Shown here piece by piece: positions 7,001-11,981 of a stretch of DNA of 11,981 nucleotides. The notes under the pieces were generated by a model. The model was not told the DNA's origin and searched no databases. It saw nothing but the letters and a program-made list of their open reading frames with translations. Numbering within the stretch: position 1 is the first letter of the stretch; the number at the start of each line of letters is the position of its first letter. Source of the DNA: Chloroflexota bacterium (GTDB taxonomy: Bacteria; Chloroflexota; Anaerolineae; Caldilineales; Caldilineaceae); assembly GCA_003577365.1 (NCBI GenBank), contig QEUY01000034.1, forward strand, positions 1 through 11,981. Reading direction: 5' to 3'. The position numbers were made by a program, and so were the translations under genes.

Positions 7001-8680
7001 GGCGTCCCGCTCCATCTCCAGCCAGGTCTGGGCGGCCTGGGTCAGACGGCGGTGCAGACGCAGGCCGGCCCGGTCGGCCTCGAGCCAGCCGTGCAGCGTG
7101 TCCCACTGCTGGATCAGCGCCTCGTGGGCCACCTCGACGCTTTCAGCATCGGCCACGATCAGACGGGCAGACGGCGCAGAGAGGGCCGCCAGCACCTGAT
7201 TCACATCCTCGGCCTGAGCGCCCACGGGGTAGAGTTCGCTGCGTCGGACGCGGCGACGGGTGTCACCCGCCCCGTCGCCGAGGCTGGTCAGGCGCAGAAA
7301 GATGGCGCGGGCAACGCTCTGCTGTGCCGGGGTCAGCGCCTCGAACGTGGCCTGGGCGCGGCGTTGGAGCGCCCCGCGCACACCGCCGCTAGCCTCGTAA
7401 GCATCCACCGTGAGCCACGGGCCATGGCGGGCCAACCAGAGTTCGTAGAGCGCGTGTTGCAGCAGCGGCAGCGCCGCCGGCTCGGCCGCCACATCCCGCA
7501 GGATAGTGTTGACCAGGCCCTTCTCAAAGAGCGCGCCCACGGTCTGGGCCGGCAGCACGACTGCCTCACGTAGACTGGTGTTGTCCAGCGGACCCAGCAG
7601 AAACTGGCGGTCTTGGAGCAGGCCGCGCAGCACAGGCAAGGAAACGGCGTCGTCCAGGAAGTCCGCACGCAGGGTGATGAGGATGCGGATGCGGTTATCG
7701 CCCTGCCCCACCGCGTCCGCCAGCAGCCTGACAAAGGGCTCCATCTGGCTGCGACAGTCTTCCATCCCCTCCTGGCAGGCGGTGAAAAGTTCCTCGAACT
7801 GGTCGATAAAAAGCAAGACGCTCCCCGGCTGGGCGGCCAGATGGGCGCCCAGCACCGTGCTTAGGCCAGTGGGCTGCTCCGCCAACCGCGTGGTGAACTC
7901 ATCCACCAGGCGCAGATGCTCAGCGAAATCGCTCGCCGGTGCGACCAGAAGCGCCAACTGTGCGGCCACGGCGCGCAGCGGCTGGCTGCCCGGTGTGCAA
8001 GTAAGGACAGACCAGCGCGGGCTAGCGGGCGGTGCGCTGGCCCGCAGCGCCGGAATGACGCCGGCGCGGACCAGCGACGACTTGCCGCTGCCCGACGCAC
8101 CGACGATGGCGAGGAAAGGTTGCTGGGCCAGGCGGGTGAGGATCTGGCTGGTCTCGTCCCGCCGGCCAAAGAAGAAGCGGTTCTGTTCGGCCTCGAAAGG
8201 GAGGAGGCCGCGGTAGGGTGCGGGTTCGTCAGGCAGATAATAGCCACCCGGTGTGATAGCCTCGCCGCGGATGCCGGCTGCCAGCCGGGCCAGGGCCTCG
8301 GCGTCGTCCAGCCCGGTGCGGAAGTCGACCCATGCCCGTCGCGCCAGAAAGCCGCTGAGACCATCCTGGCGGGCGCCGGGGAGCAAGACCGGGATGACGC
8401 GCATCTCGTCACGGGTGCGCACGGCCTCGTCCACCGCGACCCGCATCTGTTCGTTGTGCCAGGGGCTAAGGCCCGACGGCCCTATACAGACCGCTACCGT
8501 TGCGCTCTGGGTTAGCGCCGTCTCGATCTCTTCCTGCCAGGGCTGGCCGGGAATCAGGTGCCAGCGGTCGAGGAAAGGTTGCAAGCCGGCGCTCGTGCGC
8601 AAGGCATCTGCAAGCATCAGGGCCGCCTGTTGGTCTGCTTCGCTATAGGAGAGGAAAACATCGAATTTGGGGGGCGTCAC
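4094..8680 (-). CDS. TIR - STAND NTPase (nSTAND1-type) - transmembrane - 16x WD40 sensor protein
   Basis: A 1528-aa protein. Residues 7-138 are a TIR domain (F-D-V-F-L-S-Y-S 6-13; W-H-N-E-Q-M-R 74-80 with Glu77 at the NADase position; V-I-P-V-L-L-P-G 95-102). Y-R-G-L-L-P-F-E (156-163) and F-F-F-G-R-R-D-E-T open a STAND NTPase of the nSTAND1 kind, with Walker A G-A-S-G-S-G-K-S-S (194-202) and Walker B L-L-F-I-D-Q-F-E-E (289-297). A winged-helix/helical part follows to about 560, then a charged coiled coil (590-642), one hydrophobic helix (643-661) preceded by R-R-L-K-Q-R-A-R, a second Ala/Glu/Gln-rich coiled coil (665-725), and 16 WD40 repeats (about 772-1500). ATP-driven oligomerisation is the known mode of STAND proteins. 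GTG 8680 is chosen because GGGAAAGGAGC precedes it by five bases and homologues begin just before F-D-V-F-L-S-Y; the ATG at 8752 lies inside the upstream gene. It is 17 bp behind the secreted propeller gene and overlaps the TIR-caspase gene by four bases. All cysteines after the helix occur in close pairs. Confidence 0.95.
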   Translation of the reverse strand: MTPPKFDVFLSYSEADQQAALMLADALRTSAGLQPFLDRWHLIPGQPWQEEIETALTQSATVAVCIGPSGLSPWHNEQMRVAVDEAVRTRDEMRVIPVLLPGARQDGLSGFLARRAWVDFRTGLDDAEALARLAAGIRGEAITPGGYYLPDEPAPYRGLLPFEAEQNRFFFGRRDETSQILTRLAQQPFLAIVGASGSGKSSLVRAGVIPALRASAPPASPRWSVLTCTPGSQPLRAVAAQLALLVAPASDFAEHLRLVDEFTTRLAEQPTGLSTVLGAHLAAQPGSVLLFIDQFEELFTACQEGMEDCRSQMEPFVRLLADAVGQGDNRIRILITLRADFLDDAVSLPVLRGLLQDRQFLLGPLDNTSLREAVVLPAQTVGALFEKGLVNTILRDVAAEPAALPLLQHALYELWLARHGPWLTVDAYEASGGVRGALQRRAQATFEALTPAQQSVARAIFLRLTSLGDGAGDTRRRVRRSELYPVGAQAEDVNQVLAALSAPSARLIVADAESVEVAHEALIQQWDTLHGWLEADRAGLRLHRRLTQAAQTWLEMERDAGALYRGVQLAQAMEWATEHGAEMNPQEHEFLGASVQLQTQEEAAREAQRHRELETAQQLAQEAELRAQEQALAARRLKQRARWLAGIGLVALLFAIMAGVASVQSNRSAEEATDAKATAIADRATAVAASAEAEQQRSLAEQRQKLAEKGQREAEARTLASQAQRLYDDDPSLALLLAREAALLTYRMDSEVTTEAETALHTLLAAPNTRLVKAIRAHDSHAWSLALHPEGRQFVTTGCDQRLASGLCRASQARLWDAEGNLLAEFAAHDADLSLVVFSPDGKRLLTADDKGIVQLWDADGFTEIVALPGYTGALRSALFSPDGQHILTVGETEPARLWGVDGQLRAVLDEEAQRTASALFSADGARILTAHCRTADAEGVCTAGYARLWDADGQPATTFAEGAGVNWAAFDPSGSRIVTAECAIVSDGRCNGGIVRLWDAAGQPLGALGGYQFRNQVLFAIFDPAGTRILAQSGNEVALWTTAGEFLTTLDAQVERFWRVGYSPDGLLIITTSTQPAPSTANLMATDVYLWNADGKRVATLSGHEGIVNATAFTPGHSRLLTAGLDGLVQLWDTRYATGGLERQLAGHQGFLRLAEYSPAGDRLVTVAEDGVWLWDQDGTLLAQLEQRAALVVAARFNRQGTQFATLTCDVLSPAYECTRGALRLWDINGNPVREVADYRFPGGYDFAPDGGRMVIAGEGSTARLLDADGQTLTVLTGHSGPVNRIAYSEDGARFATTSDDGSVRVWDAEGKPLLTLTGHTGPTRGVRFSSTNTYILTYGDDGSLRLWDWDGNPLHVLGGHPGGVKFATFNRAGTLVLVESKEGPARLWNLNGQLVAVIGENTLSVDVATFDPTGERILTVECNEVNASGWCIHHSANLWDIQGERLYTVDNHWIEWAAFRPDGAQIVTAGCDVFDPLTGTRCETGGVWLWRVYPDIEAMLAEAEVRAGRTLTAAECQQYLGKEQCS
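4105..4115 (-). promoter_or_regulatory. Ribosome binding site of the TIR-caspase gene, inside the STAND gene's last codons
   Basis: GGGAAAGGAGC, identical to the site before the STAND gene, is embedded in the final codons of that gene (encoding G-K-E-Q). GTG 4097 follows after eight bases and overlaps the STAND stop codon as GTGA, so translation of the caspase is probably coupled to completion of the sensor. Confidence 0.8.
4181..6367 (-). repeat. Sixteen tandem WD40 repeats (protein-level repeat array)
   Basis: Residues 772-1500 of the STAND protein divide into 16 units of about 40-52 residues, each built as F-S-P-D-G-x-x-(I/L)-(L/V)-T-A ... (A/V)-x-L-W-D-A-D-G-x-x-(L/V)-x-x-L. Sixteen blades are enough for two propellers (for example 8+8 or 7+7 with extra blades). 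Units 1, 4, 5, 10, 15 and 16 are longer: they carry an insert just after the T-(A/V)-x strand that begins and ends with a cysteine. The other units lack both the insert and the cysteines. Units 12-14 are the most regular (G-H-x-G-P-V), suggesting more recent duplication; units 6, 7 and 16 are the most diverged. Confidence 0.88.
6698..6754 (-). other. Predicted transmembrane helix inside the TIR-STAND-WD40 protein
   Basis: Residues 643-661 are almost wholly hydrophobic (W-L-A-G-I-G-L-V-A-L-L-F-A-I-M-A-G-V-A). The eight residues before it carry five Arg/Lys, while the stretch after it has few positive charges in its first twelve residues. By the positive-inside rule the N-terminal TIR-NTPase half should be cytoplasmic and the WD40 half outside. 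Similar single helices are known in other STAND-WD40 proteins of multicellular bacteria. Topology is inferred; no signal peptide precedes the TIR domain. Confidence 0.75.
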
Positions 8681-8684
8681 CGGC

Positions 8685-8695
8685 GCTCCTTTCCC
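8685..8695 (-). promoter_or_regulatory. Ribosome binding site of the TIR-STAND-WD40 gene
   Basis: GGGAAAGGAGC lies in the 17-bp gap after the propeller stop, five bases before GTG 8680. It decides the start against the long in-frame N-terminal extension inside the upstream gene. The same eleven bases precede the TIR-caspase start. Confidence 0.8.
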
Positions 8696-8697
8696 AT

Positions 8698-10029
8698 TTA
8701 CTCTATCATGGTCAAGCGGACAAGGTGGATGGTCGTGTCCCGGCCAAGACACCGGGCCTCGACCCCGTGGGCGACCAGCAGGCGGTTGGCGTCACGCCAG
8801 GCCAGAGCGGGGCGTTTACCGATATAGGCATAGCCCACGCTGCAGATGCGACCGGCCACGGCGTCGCCGTCTTCGACCATTCGTCGCTGCCAGACAGGGC
8901 GTGACGTGTCGCAGCGGCTGCTACAATAGACATAGTGGACTTGCTTCGGTAGAAAGGCACTATCGGCTACGACCAGATGCGGGCGGGATTGCCCATCCAG
9001 GAGCAAGTCCACATTGCCCCCTTCACCCTCCGCCAGCCCCACGTTGCTCTGCGTCCAGTTGGTGAAGAGATGGCACTCGTTGTTGCACTGGAAGTAGTAC
9101 AGGCGTTTCTCCTCGCCTTGGACGCCGGAATGGCCGGTGTAGACGGCCAGCCTGGGGCGACCGGCGGCATCCAGCCGCAGGCTGAGGTCCAACTCATTCC
9201 CCAACTGGATGAGCGCCGTGGCCTGCCAGTTGGCGACAGCGGTGCATTGCACATCGCACGTGACATAGACAAGCCCGGTTTGCCCGTTATTCTCGGCCGA
9301 CAAGGCCAGCCGGAGCCGGTTTTGCGCATCGAAGGCCAGCGAGAAGCTGCCAAGCAGGTAGTTATCACTGATCTTCTGCTCACGCCAGTTCTGCGCCGAA
9401 AGACAAGAGGCAAGACAGTAGGCATGGAAAGCGCCGCTGTGGCCGGTCTGGGTGCTGGTGTAGAGAAAGTGGGGGTTGCCGTCAGCGTCCAGCGTGAAAT
9501 GGCGACCCTCGCCTTCCCCGACACTCTCTGTCGCCACGGTGACGCTACGCCAGTTGGCCGCGCGGGTGCAGGCGCTGTCACAAGCGGCGAAGAGATAGTG
9601 CCCATCTGTGCGCCAGTCGCGCTGGGCGAACCAGAGCAGCCGCGGCTGGCCGGTTGCGGTCAACACCAGCCGGACTTCGGACCCAGGGAGACCGGCATCA
9701 CCTACGGCGATGACCTGCCAGCTTTCGCGGTTTAGACAGTTCGCAGCACAATAGGCATATTGGGCGGGCAGGCGACCATCGGCTGCCGGGCTGACCGGTT
9801 CAAATGCCATGTGAATGCCACCCGCGCTGTCCACAGCAACGCTCGGATGGGCGACGTTGCTCAACGTGGGAAGGAGCACCCCTGACGCTCCTGTCTGGAG
9901 AACAGGGGCCGGCGCAATCTCTTGCTGCGCCGCCGGTGGGGCGGCGTGGCCCGCCAGCGGCCAGATAATCAGAAGAAACCAACCGCCAGTCACAATGAGA
10001 ATGACAGACGTGCGATACCGGTTGTTCAT
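8698..10029 (-). CDS. Secreted Cys-rich repeat protein, probable disulfide-stapled beta-propeller
   Basis: A 443-aa protein with an N-terminal signal peptide: N-N-R-Y-R, a hydrophobic core at about 8-26, and A-G-H-A-A (26-30) as a likely cleavage site; an uncleaved anchor is possible. The mature part holds six repeats of about 53-57 residues, each with aromatic-x-x-C-x3-C followed six or seven residues later by Trp (Cys pairs 94/98, 150/154, 205/209, 258/262, 315/319, 369/373), then a D-x-x-G-x-P-(R/H)-L turn. A seventh, shorter unit has Cys396 and Cys427. The spacing fits a six- or seven-bladed propeller with one disulfide per blade. I know no named family for it. ATG 10029 is chosen because it gives a normal signal peptide; upstream in-frame ATGs (10047, 10059) would lengthen the N-region. 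It is the first gene of the cassette, 17 bp before the STAND gene, and may be the sensor's extracellular partner or ligand receptor. Binding function is inference. Confidence 0.82.
   Translation of the reverse strand: MNNRYRTSVILIVTGGWFLLIIWPLAGHAAPPAAQQEIAPAPVLQTGASGVLLPTLSNVAHPSVAVDSAGGIHMAFEPVSPAADGRLPAQYAYCAANCLNRESWQVIAVGDAGLPGSEVRLVLTATGQPRLLWFAQRDWRTDGHYLFAACDSACTRAANWRSVTVATESVGEGEGRHFTLDADGNPHFLYTSTQTGHSGAFHAYCLASCLSAQNWREQKISDNYLLGSFSLAFDAQNRLRLALSAENNGQTGLVYVTCDVQCTAVANWQATALIQLGNELDLSLRLDAAGRPRLAVYTGHSGVQGEEKRLYYFQCNNECHLFTNWTQSNVGLAEGEGGNVDLLLDGQSRPHLVVADSAFLPKQVHYVYCSSRCDTSRPVWQRRMVEDGDAVAGRICSVGYAYIGKRPALAWRDANRLLVAHGVEARCLGRDTTIHLVRLTMIE
8743..9762 (-). repeat. Six Cys-x3-Cys...Trp propeller-like repeats (protein-level)
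   Basis: The repeated block in the secreted protein reads Y-x-Y-C-A-A-N-C, F-A-A-C-D-S-A-C, H-A-Y-C-L-A-S-C, Y-V-T-C-D-V-Q-C, Y-F-Q-C-N-N-E-C and Y-V-Y-C-S-S-R-C, each followed by N-W or a similar Trp. Distances between successive first cysteines are 56, 55, 53, 57 and 54 residues. Each block is followed by a hydrophobic strand ending in D-A-x-G-x-P. The regular period and single cysteine pair per period point to one fold unit per repeat. Confidence 0.85.
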
Positions 10030-10112
10030 AATTGCCCCCAGAGCCATTAGGCCATTCATCCAACAACACCGCACAGCACACAGTTGCGCGGCTGTAGCGC
10101 CGTCCGCAGTCG

Positions 10113-10118
10113 TTTATA
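10113..10118 (-). promoter_or_regulatory. Possible -10 element for the four-gene cassette
   Basis: TATAAA on the minus strand stands in the 127-bp gap between the rhodanese stop and the propeller start, about 85 bases before ATG 10029. It is the only A/T-rich hexamer in this GC-rich gap. No convincing -35 box lies 16-18 bases upstream, and a small near-palindrome CTCAAGTGAG is there instead, which could be an operator. Weak evidence; read-through from the rhodanese gene is the alternative. Confidence 0.25.
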
Positions 10119-10134
10119 TTTCCAGTCTCACTTG

Positions 10135-10168
10135 AGCGCCCAGGTTTCCGGTAACCTCACCGGGCGCT
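10135..10168 (-). terminator. Hairpin at the end of the rhodanese gene, possible terminator or attenuator
   Basis: An interrupted inverted repeat spans the stop codon of the rhodanese gene: AGCGCCC at 10135-10141 pairs with GGGCGCT at 10162-10168, and AGGTT at 10142-10146 pairs with AACCT at 10153-10157, leaving a six-base loop and a four-base bulge. No run of T follows in either direction, so it is not a typical rho-independent terminator. It may still reduce read-through into the cassette or protect the mRNA end. Confidence 0.35.
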
Positions 10169-10885
10169 AGGCAACCCCGCATCAATCCACGCCTGCACAC
10201 CGCCCTCCAGAATCTGCACATTGGTAAAGCCCATGTCGTGGAGCAGCTTGCCGCTCAGCGCACCCAGCGGCCCCAGGATGCAGGTGGTGACGATGGGCCG
10301 CGCACGGTCGGCCAGTTCGGGATGCCGCCAATCTTCGGGCACTTCGTTGTCGGCCAGGTAGGTCAGTGCGCCGTACGAGAAGTTGACCGCGCCCGGCACC
10401 GTGCCCGTCTGCGCGATGTCGGCGGCGTCGCGTACGTCGATGACCAGCAGGTCCGGCTCCTTCTTCTGGCGACGCTGAAGATCGGCCGGCTTGATGGTGG
10501 GCACGGCGCGGTATGCCTCCTCGGCCATGCGGGTAAAGGTCTTGGGGGCGCCGTTTGCGCTGGCGGGTCTGTCGCCGACTGGGCCTCGTGTGGTGGCTGT
10601 ATGTTCCGCCATGATGTCAAAGATCTTTACGCTGGCATTGCTCAAGAAGGTCGTCTCCTTTGCAGCAGCGACAATCGGCCCGGCCAGGAACGCCTTTACC
10701 GCGGCTTCGTCGTCGAAGAGGTAGATCCCGCCGCACTCCTGTTCTGTCTCGTTCACCAGCCAGATTTTCCAGCGCAGGCCGGGTGTCTCTGCGATAGACT
10801 GGGCAGCCGGCAGCCAGGCTTGCTCCAACTCGGTTCTCGATACGTCGCTGAAGGTGAAATTGATCTGCAGAATCTTTTGAGACAT
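10157..10885 (-). CDS. YdhR-type monooxygenase-like domain fused to a rhodanese domain
   Basis: A 242-aa cytoplasmic two-domain protein. Residues 1-95 resemble YdhR proteins (small dimeric ferredoxin-like, monooxygenase-related): L-Q-I-N-F-T-F (6-12), P-G-L-R-W-K-I-W (35-42), G-G-I-Y-L-F-D-D-E (52-60), V-K-I-F-D-I (86-91). Residues 125-240 are a rhodanese domain: L-L-V-I-D-V-R-D (146-153), G-A-V-N-F (165-169), and the cysteine loop T-C-I-L-G-P-L (201-207) with Cys202, then L-E-G-G-V-Q-A-W (226-233). Rhodaneses transfer sulfur through that cysteine. The loop lacks the Arg and Ser common in C-R-S-G-x-R-S loops, so substrate or activity may differ. ATG 10885 has a GGAG site seven bases upstream. 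It is same-strand and 127 bp upstream of the cassette, with a hairpin between, and divergent from the XRE-STAND regulator; a link to the cassette is unproven. Confidence 0.9.
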   Translation of the reverse strand: MSQKILQINFTFSDVSRTELEQAWLPAAQSIAETPGLRWKIWLVNETEQECGGIYLFDDEAAVKAFLAGPIVAAAKETTFLSNASVKIFDIMAEHTATTRGPVGDRPASANGAPKTFTRMAEEAYRAVPTIKPADLQRRQKKEPDLLVIDVRDAADIAQTGTVPGAVNFSYGALTYLADNEVPEDWRHPELADRARPIVTTCILGPLGALSGKLLHDMGFTNVQILEGGVQAWIDAGLPSAR

Positions 10886-11047
10886 GGTTGATCTCCTGAT
10901 TGAGTTGAATGGTTGAGAATTCTGTTACTGGGCCAATCTGGGTAGCGCCACAGAAGACTGTGTATGACTGAGAAGATAGCACGAAGGGACTTGCGTTTTA
11001 TGCCATTTCTTGTCAAAAATCCCCATGTATTCTTGCGCAATCTGATC

Positions 11048-11053
11048 TATAAT
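11048..11053 (+). promoter_or_regulatory. Perfect -10 box (TATAAT) before the XRE-STAND regulator
   Basis: TATAAT lies 45 bases before GTG 11098 in the 212-bp divergent gap between the rhodanese gene and the regulator. The hexamer at the expected -35 distance (ATGTAT, 11025-11030) is poor, so activation or another sigma context may matter. On the opposite strand a TTGACA occurs at 11011-11016, but no good -10 follows at 17 bases for the rhodanese gene. The rest of the gap holds no ORF I can support. Confidence 0.45.
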
Positions 11054-11097
11054 GATGGGGACCCTATTGCGTGTACCGCTGTGGAAGGGAGGGTTGT

Positions 11098-11981
11098 GTG
11101 CCTGCTTTAGATGTACCGCTCTCCAATTTCACGACCTGTGGGGAACTGCTCAAGTTCCTGCGCCGTCGCGCCCGGCTTTCGCAACGGGAGCTTTCGATTG
11201 CCGTTGGCTACAGCGAATCGCACATCAGCCGTATCGAGCACAACGAGCGCCCTGTGGATCGCACGAGCCTGCTGGCCCTTTTCGTTCCTGCGCTCCACAT
11301 CCAAAGCGAGCCAGAAGTGGTCGAGCGCCTGTTGACACTCTGCGCACAATCCACGGCTGCTCCCAGCGAACCAGCCGCGCCAGCGGCGCCTGCGGACACG
11401 CCGTCTATTGCGGTCGCGCAGCCGGCAAACCACAGCCACCTACCGATCCAGCTCACCTCGTTTATCGGCCGCCAGGAGGAAATGACCGAGTTGTGTGACC
11501 TGCTGCAGAATCCAAAAGTTCGGCTGGTCACGCTGACTGGGGTAGGCGGGTGCGGCAAGACCCGCCTGGCCCTGCGCGCTGGCGAGGAGGTGGCGCAGGC
11601 ATACGTGCATGGGGTCTGGCTGGCAGAACTGTCCTCCCTGACCGACCCGAACCTGCTGTCCAAAACGGTGGCTGCCGCCTTCAACCTGACCGAGCGCATT
11701 GACCAACCTGTCCTCACTGGCCTAACCGATTTCCTATACCCCCGGCAGGTGTTGCTCATCCTGGACAACTGCGAACACCTGGTCGAGGCCGTCGCCCGCC
11801 TGGCCGCGGCGCTCTTGCGCGCCTGCCCACGGCTGCAAATCCTGGCCACCAGCCGGGAATCTCTCGGTGTGCCGGGCGAGGCCAACGTGCGCGTGCAACC
11901 GCTGGCGCTGCCACCGGCGCTGCCCGGTGCAAAACCGGCCCGCGCCGAAGTGGAAGGCTATGATGCCATCCAACTCTTTGT
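11098..11981 (+). CDS. XRE-type HTH - STAND/NB-ARC ATPase transcriptional regulator (partial)
   Basis: The first 294 codons are present; the gene leaves at the right edge. Residues 11-70 form an XRE/Cro-type helix-turn-helix: L-K-F-L-R-R-R-A-R-L-S-Q-R-E-L followed by V-G-Y-S-E-S-H-I-S-R-I-E-H-N-E-R. An Ala/Pro-rich linker (85-112) leads to L-T-S-F-I-G-R-Q-E-E (119-128), the entry to an AfsR/LuxR-type STAND ATPase. Walker A is G-V-G-G-C-G-K-T (148-155), Walker B V-L-L-I-L-D-N (218-224), and A-T-S-R-E (250-254) is the usual later arginine motif. Proteins of this kind commonly end in TPR repeats and bind DNA upon ATP-driven activation; that part is not visible. GTG 11098 is chosen for the AAGGGAGG site five bases before it; GTG 11071 is an in-frame alternative. 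Its target genes are unknown; the divergent rhodanese gene is one candidate. Confidence 0.9.
   Translation, partial: MPALDVPLSNFTTCGELLKFLRRRARLSQRELSIAVGYSESHISRIEHNERPVDRTSLLALFVPALHIQSEPEVVERLLTLCAQSTAAPSEPAAPAAPADTPSIAVAQPANHSHLPIQLTSFIGRQEEMTELCDLLQNPKVRLVTLTGVGGCGKTRLALRAGEEVAQAYVHGVWLAELSSLTDPNLLSKTVAAAFNLTERIDQPVLTGLTDFLYPRQVLLILDNCEHLVEAVARLAAALLRACPRLQILATSRESLGVPGEANVRVQPLALPPALPGAKPARAEVEGYDAIQLF

Noticed and set aside
6689..7573. 294-aa open frame on the + strand opposite the NTPase region
   Set aside because: The opposite frame holds the coiled coil and NTPase helical part with strong family signals; this one has low-complexity composition only.
8677..8697. Mini-ORF ATG...TGA of six codons covering the ribosome binding site of the STAND gene and overlapping its GTG start
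   Set aside because: It follows from the bases of the ribosome binding site, and there is no separate start signal; treated as coincidence.
8977..9735. 252-aa open frame on the + strand opposite the secreted propeller gene
   Set aside because: No family motifs or start signal; the minus-strand frame has a signal peptide and regular repeats, so this is a shadow frame.
8698..10029. Cys-x3-Cys motifs as zinc or heme sites
   Set aside because: Zinc knuckles and c-type heme sites use Cys-x2-Cys with further ligands or His after the second Cys; here the spacing is x3, with no conserved His, in a secreted repeat protein, so disulfides fit better.
11072..11120. Direct repeat TGTACCGCT at 11072-11080 and 11112-11120 near the regulator start
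   Set aside because: Only nine bases, one copy inside the coding region, no third copy and no dyad symmetry; not enough for an operator call.

Overview
The window comes from a GC-rich bacterial chromosome. The gene set (a nickel-insertion LarC end, a TIR/STAND/WD40 giant protein, a caspase-like protease, an XRE-STAND regulator) and the many GTG starts fit a Chloroflexota-type organism (Anaerolineae/Caldilineae-like). That assignment is inference from gene content; no marker gene is present. No tRNA, rRNA, CRISPR array, insertion sequence or prophage gene was seen.

Layout. At the left edge (+ strand) lie the 3' end of a larC-like gene and a glucosamine-6-phosphate deaminase/6-phosphogluconolactonase-family gene. 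A hypothetical 184-aa protein follows on the - strand, then a decayed short-chain dehydrogenase (frameshift plus lost C-terminus). From about 10.03 kb down to 2.36 kb on the - strand runs a tightly packed four-gene cassette. In transcription order it is: (1) a secreted protein with six Cys-x3-Cys...Trp repeats, probably a disulfide-stapled beta-propeller; (2) a 1528-aa TIR - STAND NTPase - coiled coil/transmembrane helix - 16x WD40 protein; (3) a 419-aa TIR - caspase-like protease with an intact His/Cys dyad; (4) a GNAT acetyltransferase resembling spermine/spermidine acetyltransferases. Gaps are 17 bp, a 4-bp GTGA overlap and a 1-bp TGATG overlap, so translation is probably coupled. Upstream on the same strand is a YdhR-rhodanese fusion protein, and divergent from it the start of an XRE-type HTH/STAND ATPase regulator that runs off the right edge.

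Interpretation. The two TIR domains are clearly paralogous. The cassette therefore looks like a bacterial counterpart of the Apaf-1/caspase-9 arrangement: a STAND-WD40 sensor and a caspase that share an adaptor-like domain, here TIR instead of CARD. After the predicted transmembrane helix, every cysteine of the sensor falls into closely spaced pairs (seven pairs, six of them inserted at the same place in a WD40 blade). This suggests that the WD40 part is outside the cell, beside the secreted Cys-rich propeller, while the TIR-NTPase part and the TIR-caspase are inside. That makes the locus a candidate transmembrane signalling or regulated-cell-death system. The individual domains are known; I cannot tell from sequence alone whether this exact four-gene arrangement has been described.
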